Shown here: positions 48,999-62,257 of the stretch, one piece after another
Layout: every line of letters begins with the position of its first letter
Position numbering within the stretch: the stretch's first letter is position 1
Assembly (NCBI GenBank): GCA_022702705.1
Contig: CM040434.1
Location: 19,325,771 to 19,389,770 of the forward strand
DNA from: Papilionanthe hookeriana x Papilionanthe teres
Taxonomy: Eukaryota; Streptophyta; Magnoliopsida; Asparagales; Orchidaceae
Length of the DNA: 64,000 bases
Reading direction: 5' to 3'
The notes under the pieces: model-generated
The model's database searches: none
What the model saw: the letters and a program-made list of their open reading frames with translations, nothing else
What the model was told of the DNA's origin: nothing
Translations under genes and position numbers: made by a program

Positions 48999-49147
48999 GA
49001 AGCTGCTCATTTTTTGATTAAGCCCAGGTTAGTAATGAGGCTACACAACCTAAGTGACCAAAAAGAGCCAATTACCCTAGAGAAGAAAGCCCGCTAGAGC
49101 CATATCCACTTCTAGGGGGATAGGGAGGAATGCACACGGGACTTATA

Positions 49148-49555
49148 TCCACCCCTAGAATGGGTTCAGAGGCCATAGTGGCATGACCCAGAAAAGTGGT
49201 TCAGAGGCCGTAGAGGCGTGACCACGCCCGGTAGGTTCAGTGGCCGTAGAGGCATGACCTACGAATGAGTTCAGAGGCCGTAGAGGCATAACTCAGAAAA
49301 GTGGTTCAGAGGCCGTAGAGGCATGACCATGCCCGGTAGGTTCAGTGGTCGTAGAAGCAAGACCTACAAAAAGAGTTCAGGGGCTGCAAGGGCATGACTC
49401 AACAATGTGGTTCAGGGGTCGTGGAGGCATAACCACAAAAACAGGTTCAGAGGCCGTAGAGGCGTAACCTAGAGGTGAATTCAGAGGTCATAGAGACGTG
49501 GCTCAACTCGGTGGTTCAGGGGCCACAGGGGCATGACCACACAACAATGAGGGTT
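49148..49555. repeat. Minisatellite of about 35-bp units in D interior
   Basis: Eleven imperfect copies of ggttcagaggccgtagaggc followed by atgacc and a variable tail. One isolated copy recurs at about 50588. Confidence 0.85.
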
Positions 49556-49574
49556 TAAAACCTCAAATGCCTGC

Positions 49575-50375
49575 ACATCATCGATGAGGACCGTTGGGCT
49601 TCATGTCACACATGAGCGGAAGGCAGGTTGGCTAGGGAGCCGCCTGTTACTTTAATGAGGATTGTCGGGCATCACATCACACATTAAGCGGTAGCAGGTT
49701 GACTAGATCGAGAAGGAATGCCGTAAAGTTCGCATCTGAGGACTAGTCCGCATTAATCAGTTAGGAGGGAGAGTCAAGAGACTCCGATCCCTCTCGCGAG
49801 CCGATCGAGGTGCGTACCTCAACACCCGCGCTCCATCAATGAGGACTGTAGTATAGATTTTACGTTGCTCATGAGAGGAAGGAAGGTTGGCTAGAAAGCC
49901 GCCTATCACTTTAATGAGGAATGCCATGGGGCCTCACATCGCTCACTAAGCGGTAATAGGTTGACTAGATCGAGAGGAGAATGCCAGCGGTCTTCAATTC
50001 GCCTCTGAGGACTAGTCTGCATTAATCAGTTAAGAAGGAGAGTCATGAGACTCCAGTACCTCTTGCGAACTGATCGAGGTGCGTACCTCAACACCCACGC
50101 TCCATCAATGAGGACTTCGTATAGATTTTACGTCTCTCATGAGAGGAAGGAAGGTTGGCTAGAAAGCCGCCTGTCACTTTAATAAGGAATGTCATGGGGC
50201 CTCACATCACTCACTAAGCGGTAACAGGTTGACTAGATCGAGAGGGGAATGCCAGTGGACTTCGCTACCCCCCTGAGTACTAGTCCGCATTGATCGGTTA
50301 GGAAGGAGAGTCAAGAGACTCTGATCTCTCCTGCGAACTGATCGAGGTGAGTGCTTCAACACCCGCACTACATCT
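49575..50375. repeat. Three tandem units of about 260 bp in D interior
   Basis: Units start near 49580, 49840 and 50100. Each carries atgaggac, aggttggctag with gccgcct, then ggttgactagatcgaga, gactagtc, agagtcaagagactc and gatcgaggtgcgtacctcaacaccc. Similarity is high, so the tandem expansion is younger than the rest of the interior. Confidence 0.85.
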
Positions 50376-50439
50376 TTGATGAATACTAAGAGTTTTACAT
50401 CATCACCTCGGAGGTAGCGAAGGCTGGCTAGGATGCTGA

Positions 50440-51330
50440 GCAACAAAGCTATGACATCAAGCATCTTATGAAAGGACCGACTAGAACGCCATGTGGTCCG
50501 AGAAGCACCAAATGGATGGCTGAGAAGCCAAAACTAGAGAAGTCATCCATGAGGAATGCACTTGAGACTTACATCCTATCTGGAAAGCGGGTTCAGAGGC
50601 CGTTAAGGCGTGACCCTGAAGCAACCAAGGTTTTAGAACCTTGAACGCCTACACTATGCATGAGGACTGTCGTCGGGCCTTATGTCGCTCGTTGCGAGGT
50701 AGGTAGGTAGGTTGGCTGAGAAGCCTAGCAATAAAGCTAGAAATGTAGTATGACGCGATGTTCTCATAGAAGGACTGACTAGAACGTCATTTGGTCTGAG
50801 AAGCATCAGAGTATGTGGCTATATAGCCGGAGATGTAAAAATACAAGATGTCCTGACAATAGAGCAGACTAGAAAGTCGTGTGGCTCGAGGCACATCGTA
50901 GGAGGTGGCTATGGAGCCAACAAATCATCAAGAGATGAGACACCCTCATGATGGAACCGACTAGAATGTCGTATGGTTCGAGAGGTGTCAAATGCTAGAT
51001 GGACAAAGTAGTATAGCAATCTGAGACGGGTCGGTAAAGCCGAAGCAAGCGGTGTTCACCGTATGCGACGTCCCGGCGGTGGCAATAAAGCCGACATTGT
51101 CCGAAGATAGGATGTTCTAATAGTAGAGCTGACTAGAACGTCGTATGGCTCAAGTAACATCGTAGTATATGGCTGTGGAGCCAAAGGATCGTCATGAGAC
51201 GAGACACTCCCATAAAAGAACCGACTAGAATGCTATATGTTTTGACAGTCGTCAAGCGCTAGCTGAGCAAAGCAGTCTAGCAATCCAAGACGGGTCGGTG
51301 AATCCGAGAAAAGCAGTCCTGCTATACACA
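50440..51330. repeat. Degenerate repeats of about 90-100 bp in D interior
   Basis: About seven imperfect copies around gaccgactagaacgtcgtatg and ggctatggagccaa, with variable spacing. No coding signal. Confidence 0.7.
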
Positions 51331-53780
51331 ACGTCATGGTATCGTCAGATATCAAAATATCGCGATTGGACACAGATCAGTTGACCATCTGAAGCAGTCC
51401 TAACCAACGCATCACGGCATCGAGGGGGTCGGATGAACAATGCGTTCCAACCTCATAGTACCTTATGGACCTGAGCGGGGTAACTCTTGCTGAAGAGTTT
51501 GCAGGCGTGAGAATACCCTGCTTAAGCATGGACTAATCGGACTAGCATAGAGCTCGAATTAGTACGACATGCAACCTGACATGGTGAATAGAATTAGCCA
51601 AGTCGAATATCAAATAGGAGGTATTCATCCTACCTATGCCATGTAAAATGGTGCAGGAGATATGTATCCTGACCTTACATCAAGCGAGTAAGCATATGGC
51701 TGAATAGCTTGAAGTAACATGCTTGAAATATAGTCGGACATTGAAGTGTCTTGAAAGCACGGATCGGTGGTAAAGCTGATATAACATGTTGCTCGACGTG
51801 GCGGAAAAAGCTAACCAAAACAATCGAGATAAAGACATGGTTACATAACCGGGATGGTATAACCATAAGGGTGTTTTTACGAGCACTAGCAAAGCAACTT
51901 TCGCTGGGGATCTATAGATCGGTCGTTAAACTGATACGACATGACACTCGACGTGGCAGATAGAACTGACCAAGGTATTCGAGAAAAACAATAGGGTTAT
52001 ATGACCTAGAACGGTCTAACCACCAGGGTGCTTCATGAGCACTAGCTATAAGACTCTCGCTGAGGAGTTTTGTGGGTGTGAGAATACCCGGCTTAAGCAT
52101 GGACTAATCGAGATAGCATGGAACTCAAATTAATGCAACATGCAACTTGACATAGATAGTAAGATCAACCAAGTCGAAGGGATCGCTGAAGAGGCGATCT
52201 CGAAACGTACCCACGGGAAGACTAACGTTGGGGATACCTTAAACGTTCTGCCAATGATTTGTGGGGACTTGCATTTCTCATTCTAACATGGTAAACAAGC
52301 TTAAACCACTCAGAAGAAGCATCAAAACGTGTCAGATGCGCAGAGTATTCCGACCTCGTAACACTTGTGCATGATTTTTCAGCAAAGTGACCCATAGTGG
52401 GGATTTCAGGTGATCCCTCTATAAGAATTCTATATGACCATTGTAGGGGATTTTTTTTTATGGGCATAAAGATACATGTCTTATGCATGGACTAATCGAG
52501 ACTACATAGTACTCGAGTTAGTGCAACATGCACTTCGAGATGGTGAGCAAAGTCAGCTAAATCCGTCAAAATGCCATAGAGGTATCGAGGACTGGATGCA
52601 TAAATGTCTATCCTCGGGGTGCTTTTAGTAAGCCAAGACTAAGCATAGACCCCGCTGGAAATTTCCTTATAAACTAGCAAAGTAGTCCTTGTCGAGGAAA
52701 GATTTACAATCCGATCAGGCATTGAGAATCTCAATTATGCATGGATCAACTATGTGAGTGAATGCTCTGGCTGATACAACATGCCTACTCGCAAGGCAGA
52801 GAATTACTCTTGTTTGGTGGACTGAGCGGTCCAAACCGCATGGGATATCCTGCCCGGGAGTCCATTAAGTGAGACTCTCACTAGGGATTCCTCAAAATCG
52901 ACAGGGTAATTCTTGTCAGAAGGGTACTGTGAAGTGATCGGACCCAGTAAATGGATGAACACCGTGGCTCATCTCGGAAAGTGTCCCCCAATGGGGATTC
53001 CTCAATGGCTTACAGAGTGGCTCTTACATGAGGGAAATAAAGGTAGCACAACCTGTAGAAGGGGCTTCAATCAAAACACCTAAAGAGGTGACCCAACTAG
53101 GGTTTTTAATGCAGGTACGAAGGTACTCCGCCTAGGCACGGATCGACTAGGTAAGCTGAGTGTTGTAGCCAATACCACATGCCTCTTCCAGAAAAAAATG
53201 ATAAGAATCACTAACACTGTGAAGATGTAAAAAGGTAGGGGTTAAACTATGATGATGGTCTACCCACGAAAATGTCTAGTCTTTAAGTTAAACCACATCC
53301 ATAGAAGGATCTCAACCATGTTCATTCAAAGCGAGCGGGACAGGCACGTATCCTTATTCATAAGGATGAACAGGACGTGTATATCAACCAAACTCGTGTC
53401 AGGCTGGAGTAGTAATCTTCGGACCCAACGTAGAGTGGATCGTCGAAAGACAAGGCAGGAGAAAGGCAAGGCTTCTCTTATAGAGATTGGTGGTTGCACC
53501 AGGTATAAGCCGCTCGTAAGACTTCCACTTTGCCCGAAATGCAAACCAACAATTAAAGTAAGAGAAATACATGTTCTCTCCTACATGAAACAGAAGTGAA
53601 CTATGAGTAATCTTTTGACATACGCAAAGTGATCACCGTAAGCAGTTCACATAATGAAGAGATTGTGAAAATGCACATTCTTTATCGCTCCGAAAATTGG
53701 ATTACAACGTTCTTGTGCTTTGAAAAGCGAATTTCCTCATAAAGTACAATGAGTACATGAAAAAGAGGCTAAGAGAGATA
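51331..53780. repeat. Dispersed repeats in D interior
   Basis: A motif around aagcatggactaatcgaga with gcaacatgcaac and gtgagaatacccggc recurs near 51520, 52085, 52480, 52735 and 53140, and again near 55310 and 55665. The units are 200-600 bp apart and diverged. Reading frames here are short and not shared between copies. Confidence 0.65.
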
Positions 53781-53849
53781 TCTCTTCAAGAATTTCCCAT
53801 TGATAGGGGCATTGGATAAGATTCATTTGCATAAATCGACAAGAATGGT

Positions 53850-54205
53850 AGCTCAATCTTCAGATGAAGGGCTACTGGACCCTGTGGGTCAACGCGTAGA
53901 GCGTAAATGGTAGTGGGTGAGGAGCCCATGAGATGGCCACCCTTTTTTCCGAAGGAAGGGCCACCGGACCCAGAGGGTCGATGCGTACACGTGAAAACAC
54001 GTGAGTGAAGAGTCCACATACAAAGAGGCAACACAACTTTCGAGGAAGGACTATCGGACCCGGTGGGTCAACACATATAGTGTAAAGTGGTGGGCGAAGA
54101 GTCCACGCACAAAAAGGCAAGTCAACTTTCGAGGAAGAACTGCCGGACCCAGAGGGTCGACACATAGAGCGTGAAAAGATAGTGGGTGAAGAGCCCACAG
54201 AGCTT
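53850..54205. repeat. Four units of about 80 bp in D interior
   Basis: Copies contain gaaggaagggccaccggacc, cagagggtcgacgc-like sequence and gtgaagagtccac. The overlapping minus-strand ORFs (53786-54198) are a consequence of the repeat. Confidence 0.8.
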
Positions 54206-57200
54206 CTAGGAGCCTTTCATGCCATACATATATTTTTTATTGGCACATAGATTTTTTATAGAGCTTATCTGAATCTCTTTTTTTTTATCTCGGGCTAAGC
54301 CACTATTTGGAGTGATTTGTCATGACGTACCAAATTGATCTAGTAAAAAGAGCTCTCATAAAGGCATCCTAGAATGACCAGATATACAATGTAAAATATG
54401 ATATTTTGTAAAATTCAGGTACAGGTGGGATTTTCCCTGAGTACTTTTCCTTAGCCCCTATCCTTTAATTCTTTTCACCCTTATCCCAAATAGGCATCGT
54501 CATTCGTATCCGGGTGTTAAGGAAACATTTTCATTTTAGAGATGTCTTTAAATCCATTACTGATTTATCAGTCATCCCAATGTCACTTAAACAATTCTCT
54601 GAGCATAATATCCTAAGGATCTTAATCAGGAGAATTTTGAAATCAACAAACTCTTTATATTGAAATTTATGATTTTTCTACTCACCTCGAGCTTCTTCTC
54701 AGGAGTGTTGATCATTTTTTTTTCTTTTTTCTTTTTTTTTTTTGAAGCATTTCACACTTTTTGTTTTCCTGAGAATGACTATATCTGGTGAGCTTCTTTT
54801 TGATATAAAGTAATTTCTTTTTACTCAAAAATCTCCCGAATAAAGATTCTTAGGATTTTACGACTCATTAATTGTCAAGCTTCCATCGGTCTATCTGAAT
54901 GGAAAAATAAGAGATCTAAATACTCTCTGAAACTACTCACATCTTAATGACACCCATCTAGTCACTCTGAGGTGTTCTCAGAACTTCGGTGAAATTTCAT
55001 TAAAGTAAGGGATTTGGTCATCGAGACTTAGTTCAAATCCCCTAAATCATGAGGATTTACAAATCCTATGAAGGTGCATACATGGTCTTGTTTAAACTCA
55101 TCTTTAGGATCTATCCTAGATTCAACCTCAAGAATCATCAAAGGTGAATCGAAGACAAGATCAACTAAGTGGAGCGGTTCCTTCTGGAAGCATCTCAACG
55201 ACCTTCAGAGAGTGGAGTCGGAGCATCAAGAGATGCAGAGATATCTCGGTTAGATAAGTAGAGAGGTCTAACCGTTAACGTCGGATACCGTGGTATCCCA
55301 ACAAGTCATGGACTAATTGTAGAGACAAAATGCTCTGATCAGTTCAACATGACTATCGACAAGGTGATAAAAGTCAACCAAGTCAAACAACACATATCCA
55401 TGATGTCGGATATAGGAAACATATCAATCTCACAATGATGCTTTCTCACCAAGAACGGACTAAAAATTCAATAAGATTCTAGATAGGTGAAGCACTGAAT
55501 CCTAGTCAGGTTCAGAGTAACTGACTAAGTCAAATGCTTAGACATGTGGGATAGTCTTACCAACGAAATGCCCTCATCAAGAGCTTAGCCAAAAGGCGAA
55601 CATAGCTCAAATCAAATGAGACACTCTCAAACAGCCTGGGAGATGTGCATCCCGGCTTAACATGGATCGACTAAGACTAGCAAATGATCTAGTCAATACA
55701 ACATGTTATCAACAAGAGGTTTTGGGGGAGTATTCCCCAATTAGAGTTTGAAACATCCATCATAGCCTTGCTTTTAGGTGAAAGAGGTAGAATAAACACT
55801 CTTTAAAACAAAGGCAGGGAAACCCCTCGCCGTCAAATGTAGAAAGTCATTCTACATGCAGCGTCGGGATATCGAGAGACGTGGTGGCAACATTTTACCT
55901 AAACACTGGGTATTCGCCACAGCAGGGTGATCAACTTCTGTCCTTAAATAAGGTGAGAATCAACAGAGGTGCGCCCCCGATCTCCATTTATCAACATAGG
56001 ACAAATTCATCTAGCGTGATGAAGAGGCAGCCACAACATTTTCCTTATGACTTGTGAAAAGAGCGGGCAAATAAAATGTGGGCAAAACCACTACAACTGG
56101 ATCATCAATGATACCTGGTACAAGATCTTGTACAGTTGCTCAGAGTACCACACCAAGGGTTCCATGCAACACCTCGATGGGTCTCGTAGCATGTATGACA
56201 GAAAGCAAATATCCCGGCCTTGTAATGGACTGACAGGGGAACCTCGGTCTCCTACTACAAGGGCCTACAGGATAAGAAGAATAAAGAAGTTCTTGGACAT
56301 CTGAAGGGTCCGGGTGAGGAACTTCTTTCATGGAAGAGGACCCAGTCCTCGAAGAGGGAAACTGCTCCAATAATCTTCTTAACAAAGAGATATGTAGTGG
56401 AGTCATTAATATGGATAGCAGGTTTAGAGCAATCCGCATCCTAAGGAGGGAGAGCCCTTACGGCCTATCATGGACCGAAGAATAATTAGCCCAGCCAGAC
56501 AGAGAAGTGAAATGATTCTTAGCCAACGGGATCTAAGAGTCATCCCGTGTTGGAATCTGAATAACTCATGGCGGGGACCCAGTACACACCGCCAGAGGAT
56601 GAAAAAGGCGATTCACAGCTAATGAGATTTAATGTCAATCCCTGACAGGAACCAAAACAAATCATGGCGGGGACCCGGTCCACACTGCCAGAGGACGGTA
56701 CCATAACAGGTAACTCTAACACTCTTACATAATGCAACATCCGCGTGGATGGAAATCCTCAACAAATGGAAGGACTAAAATGGAGGCTAGTAAACATGAA
56801 AGAGCGTTGTAGCATATCGCCATATAGTACTAGACTCTTCCTCGAAGGAAAAGTAGCACCGATACGGTTTGCTACACCGAAAGTAGTACTACATGCACAA
56901 CTTCTTTTCAAAGGAAGGCATGTAGCAAATGTCCAATAGGGACGTGGTCCGCTCAACGGGGACAGTAGTAAAAACGACTCAAAATGGGGGGCGAAGGCAC
57001 CTCCTAAACCGGAGTTAGAATAGGTATAAAAACCTGATACAAGAAATGCTGCTAAATTTACAGGAATCTATTCCTAGTCCTCCTGGCCTTCCTGCCTAAT
57101 CGAGGGACAGGTGGATCCTCAGGGGAAACCAGAACAGAAAGAAAGTTGGGACAGATGTCACAACGACGACAGCAGTGACAAACCTACTGCTAAAAGAAGA

Positions 57201-57345
57201 ACTCACCTACCTCTGGCAGGGAGATCCATGAGAACATGGAGGAAAAAGTCTGAAAAAAGACTGTTAAGTGCTGTGGCACATCGCTTTCTAGCTACAGCCT
57301 CTTTTTGCAAAAGAAGCGTGCGCGAAGCGAGCTGCTGCAGCGGGA
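54206..57345. other. D interior, no recognised gene
   Basis: 54206-54780 is T-rich. The rest is mixed sequence with two copies of a catggcggggaccc..ccagagga block (about 56565-56605 and 56655-56700). I examined all frames for gag and pol motifs and found none. Confidence 0.6.
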
Positions 57346-57550
57346 ACAACTAAATGTGCACGACTCCCTTTTAGGGGGGGAGGACACGGAGGAAGATGCC
57401 TCAGATGGCGTAGGAACAACTCCATATGCATGTCTCCCCTTTTAAGAGAAGACCAAAGAGCAAAACGCCTGAGAGGGCATAGAAACAACTCAATATGCAC
57501 ATCTCCCCTTTAAGGGGAGGGCACAGAGCAAATGTCTCAAAGGGCGTAGG
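57346..57550. repeat. Three units of about 65 bp near the D 5' end
   Basis: Each unit has aacaactc.atatgcac, ctcccctttt and an A/G-rich gcaaa.cgcctcagagggcgtag-like end. Confidence 0.75.
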
Positions 57551-57922
57551 ATTACGTAAGGTAACCCCACAAGGGTGCTCGAAGGAACTGAAGGTTATGA
57601 CACCCTCAGGAGCACAGAAACGCTCGGGGAGAGGGAAAGGAGTTCCCCCCAGCAACAACGATCGTGTCCACCTCTCTGCTCTTCCGCGTAGCGGGGCAAA
57701 AAGGGACAACGATCCAAAATAAGGAAAGATCAAGAAACCAATCACAAGACTACAACGACATCGATGCATACGATAATGCAGCAACCGAACTGTCGAGGGT
57801 GACAAAAGGGACAGAATGCATCGAGTTGCTACCCCTAGCAACTGACACATGGACTGAAAACCAAGTGCTCACAAAAGGCTCAACTGTGACTCGAAGGAAG
57901 AGAACTAGGACACGATAATATG
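57551..57922. other. D leader, distal part
   Basis: No repeat or gene recognised. Confidence 0.4.
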
Positions 57923-58076
57923 AGCGAAACTCCAAGTATGGAGAGAGGCTATAACCCCAGAAGCGAAACTCCAAGTATGGAGAGAGAGGCTCTTCCTCAG
58001 CGGAGTCGCCAATCTTGCGAATACGCTGGGATCCGCAAGACTCATAAGCGAAAACTCCAAGTATGGAGAGAGAGAC
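57923..58076 (-). repeat. Triplicated leader motif with a second primer-site copy
   Basis: gcgaaactccaagtatggag occurs at 57923, 57963 and (with one extra a) 58048. Between the second and third copies, 57993-58012 repeats the primer site on the minus strand (ttggcgactccgctgaggaa), 19 of 20 bases alike up to the final few. This is a tandem duplication of the primer-site and leader segment. Confidence 0.85.
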
Positions 58077-58078
58077 TC

Positions 58079-58098
58079 ATCCCCAGCGGAGTCGCCAA
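58079..58098 (-). other. Primer binding site of element D
   Basis: The minus strand reads ttggcgactccgctggggat two bases inside the 5' LTR, an excellent match to the Tat-lineage primer site. Confidence 0.85.
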
Positions 58099-61000
58099 TC
58101 TGTTTTCGTTCGTTTTTCTCTCTTTTATTTTAGAAGGAGTCGCCAGTCTGTCGATCATCGTATACTTCCCACATTCGAATAAATCTCCCACCCGAATTAG
58201 ATAAGTGATTCGAAGAAGAGAGGAACCGAATAAGAAGGGACATACGACAATGCGACAAACAAGAGAAAACGTAAAACGTGGAGAGCCTACGTGCGATAAA
58301 CCTCGCGAGGATAGGTTAAGAGTGTCCTCCCAAATAAGTTCGGGCGAAAAAGCACCTTAAACCGATATCCGCGAAAGAATGCCTACGTAGACTACCCATA
58401 ACCAGAGAGTCAGGTGTAGGTGCATGTTCTGGGGTCAAGAGCACTCCCAAGGGGACGTATCCCACTTGGTTAATTACATCTTGGGGGGTACCCAAGAATA
58501 CTCTCGATAAAAGGAGTTTCACTTATAGTATCATGAACCTGGGGCAATAGGTACTCAAAGGAAGGTTATTCCGTGTGGGAACGCCACGATGCTTTCAAAG
58601 CTCCTGCTAGACTACGGGGAAGAGAGTGAGTCTCTCACGGTCCCCGAATGGGTAACGGACTCATCGGCATACGAGACCCACGAGAATAACCTAAATCATC
58701 TCGACGGGGATATCCCGACACGTCGAAGCACATCCGGGCCATAAGGGCGGATGACAAATCGTCGTATCCCAAATGGGCGGCGGCTCATCGGTATCGGGCC
58801 GTCAAAATGATATCAACGAAGTCGAGGAGCGAAAGGGCTCGATAGGGGTAGTCAAATGAAGAGAGGAGTAATCCTAAAGGGGTAGAGGTAGCCAAGTCGG
58901 GGTACCACAGACCCGTCATCCCAAGCAGTAGGACCCTAAGTCTACCCGGTCGTGAAGGTAGTCGACCCAGCACGTCCTGAGATCCCCGGTCAGCAATCCA
59001 AGAATTGCATTATCCACGGAGGCCTCGGTAGCCCTAAGGTCAGAGGAAGGAAACTCTATCCTATGACTATAAGCTGGAGCTCCAAGAGGTGGGTCTCACA
59101 CCTGCCAAAGCGGCAAAGATGCCTCAGGAAAGAAGAGGAAGAGAGGTTCAGCTACAAAGCTGGAAACGCTCCAAACAAAAGGACTTACACCCCGTCTGGG
59201 TCGGGGAGCCTTCTAACACCCTAAGCGCACTAGACAACCACCTATAAAGGTATGCTGGGCCAGTCAGGTTGGAGAAGCACGGGGACTCCTCCTCGGGACA
59301 TGCAAATATGAATGTGGTTATCTAGAGCGGTCTTTAAATAATGTGGAGGCCCTATTAGTATGACTTGGGTGATAGCCATGCAATGCAACCCATTTAAAAT
59401 CCGGCCCGAAGGCCATGCAAGAAAGTAAAAGTGCAGATTTTAAAATCTTGAATATTTTAATCCTAAAATTCATTTATCTTGAATATTTTATTAGGATTAT
59501 TAATATATAAAGCTTACAATTTTAGGGTCCTTAAAGAGCCTAAATAGTATCGTGAAGTCCCAGATCACAGAAAGAAACAAGGAAAACACATGCAGGCATG
59601 CAAATATGCAATAAAAACAAGAAAGAAAGCACTCCATAATAAATTAAAAGAGGCCAAAATGCCGCTGGACCGGCGACATGTCCCAAGAAAAGCAGTAAAA
59701 GCGGCCGGACTCCACATATACATGTCCGGTCCTAATTCTATACAACAATATAAAAATACAGAATTAAGATACAGGGCACGAGCATTGCTCCTGGTCCCCT
59801 CCACGTGGTTCTAGCTTTAAAGCGCCTCGGAACCCATGCCCGTATCTTATTTCTACTACAAGACTCTCCTAGACTCTAAAAGTACATAAGAAAAGAAAAG
59901 ACTCAATCCTGCATGAAAACAAGTATTAGCGGGAATGCTCGCATGCATATGACGTATAATGAGCCATGCCTTATAAGTGGGGGAGCTAAACGGACACTGC
60001 GAAGCAGATTATCGAAATCATTACTTGCTCCCCCATAGCGGTACTCGTGCGCACATAGAGGCATGACTCCCGCGAGAAAAGCGCCCTAACACACTATCAT
60101 ACATATGCGGCATGCGATCACATCATAATCACGAGTGCGAGAAGAAGGATACCCGGCTAGGGCAACCAATTCATCAAAGAACAATAGCCGGACATCAAAA
60201 AGACTACCTAGCATCCTAATCCTAGCCTAGCACACCATCTAACGAAGAGTGCATTAACCTGAGTGTCTAAGTGCGTGGTAAGTACGGGTATAATATGACT
60301 TTGACGGGGTCGCCGCACCGGCCCCGACCTAAAGATCTAAAGGATCTAAAGGGCGTCACAAAGAAGGGTGACACTAGTTAGATCCATTGGATCCTTAGCA
60401 CAGTCATACTCGTGTCAATCTCGATGACTTGACTCGCATTGCTCATTGGGATCAACCCAGCAAGCAATGCTCGTTAAGGCATCGCGAATGACACGGGGTC
60501 ACTCTCCTAACGAGCCTGGCTCGCTACCATGTAAACATGCAAATGCAAATGCAGACAGTCATGTGACAGAAGTGATGAGTGTACCGTGGAACAATGACTC
60601 GGGAAAGGATGGGCATGCCGTGGAGGCAGCGGCCCGAACAAATGGGTGTGCCGTAGCGGCAGTGACCCGAAGGTGGGCGTGCCGTGGAGGCAGGGGCCCT
60701 AGAGAAATGGGTGTGCCGTGGAGGCAGTGACCCGAAGGATGAGCATATCGTGGAGACAGGGGCCCGAGGAGGTATGCCGGGGCGGCAGTGACCAAAAGGA
60801 TGGGCGTGCCGTGGCGGCAGTGGCCCGAAGAGGTATGCCGTGGCGGCAGTGACCTCAGGATATGCAATATAGGTAGGTGAACATGCAAATGATCGTGCAA
60901 ATGAACATACACAACATGCAGTGGTGCAGGTGGTCGGTGGACCGAACTATGGTGGTCGGTGGACCGAACTATGGTGGTCGGTCGAACCAAAGTGTTGTGA

Positions 61001-61149
61001 CAACTGGTTTAGGGTGGCCAGTTGATGCACAAGTGGTACCGACCGGTCTGGGACGACCGATCAAGGCACAAGTGGTGTCGGTGCAAGTGCAAAATGCAAG
61101 TGTAAGTGCAAGGTGCAAATGCAAGAGTGAGTGCAAGTGCATGTATAGG

Positions 61150-62142
61150 TGCGTGATATGCTATGCAGGGCATACACATGCAAATAATGAGGTGCAAGTG
61201 ACCACATGTGATAGCGAGCCACGCTCGTACTAACGACCTCGCCTGGGAAACCTAGGGCTGAGACTCTTGGATGTGCGGCGTCGCCGCCTCTTGCTTGGCG
61301 AGGAAATGTGGGGAGTTTCTCCCCGGATGTCCGAGGGGAAAACTCTCAACGACGTCGCTAAATGGGTTAGCTACAAAGCTTTCCCCATTTCGCGAAACTC
61401 CTCCGGACTTTGCAAAGCGAGCCAGCTACAAAGCTTCTCTCGCTTTGCCAAATCCGACCTTTCAGTTTCTCCAAGTAAAAACTGAGGAATCCAGAGTAAG
61501 GGGAGTGAGGGACTCCTACCCATCAGGACTGGTGCTAAGGCTCACAACAACGGGGAGACACTCGGCTCTACGGAAGATATTTGGCCACGCAAAAGAAATC
61601 CTAACATAAAGGCTAACTCTAGGAAAATAAACGATTAATCACATAGGCACGTCATCGCTCTGGCTCACGCCAGCGCACGCACCCCGTGTGGGCGACCGAA
61701 CCCACACGCCTACACATAATTAAACCTAGGGCCAGCTAGAAGTTTAGGGGATCTTACCACCGTGGCGGTTGAAGGCGCGTTTTCTTTGCTTGCTCCAAGC
61801 CTCTTTCTCGCTAGTACGACCATGGATCATGTACCTCGTAACGAAAGAAAGCGGGAGCTAATGAGATGCACTTCCCGGCGGATCTCGCAATGACACAAGG
61901 AAAGCAAGAACGAGTGAGGTATGCAAAGTACCCAAAATAAATGATTTTTTGGCATATAAAAATGCGATCAGAAAGGTACCTCTGTGAGAGGGTTCACTTG
62001 GATCGAAGTCTTACTCGAATTTGTCTCGCAAGCACGGAGTCATGAGAAAGGTGTAGGAGAGCTCGATGCAACGAGTTTATCTTCATGCTTTCCAACACCA
62101 TCAAAATCCATAATTGCAGGTAAGAGCAGTGTGACAAGAGAA

Positions 62143-62223
<81 letters not shown>

Positions 62224-62257
62224 AATTTCATGTCTCTGTTGGCGGCAAACTAAGAGC
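61150..62257. other. 1.1-kb block present only in the D 5' LTR
   Basis: Its ends show no target duplication, terminal repeat or poly-A, so a deletion from the left LTR is more likely than an insertion here. It holds a G+C-richer stretch with a repeated gctacaaagctt motif (61374 and 61425) and ends with a long AT microsatellite. No gene recognised in frames 61267-61609. Confidence 0.7.
62144..62221. repeat. (AT)n microsatellite, about 39 units
   Basis: A pure at repeat of 78 bases inside the 5'-LTR-only block. Confidence 0.97.

Noticed and set aside
49148..49555. CRISPR-like regular array
   Set aside because: Units are imperfect and contiguous without unique spacers, in a plant retrotransposon; it is a minisatellite.
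57111..58204. Possible gag remnant in short frames near the D 5' end
   Set aside because: None of the short frames shows capsid or Cys/His motifs, and frames shift with the local repeats.
61150..62257. Possible separate transposon inserted in the D 5' LTR
   Set aside because: No target duplication, terminal inverted repeats or poly-A tail at its ends; deletion from the other LTR is simpler.
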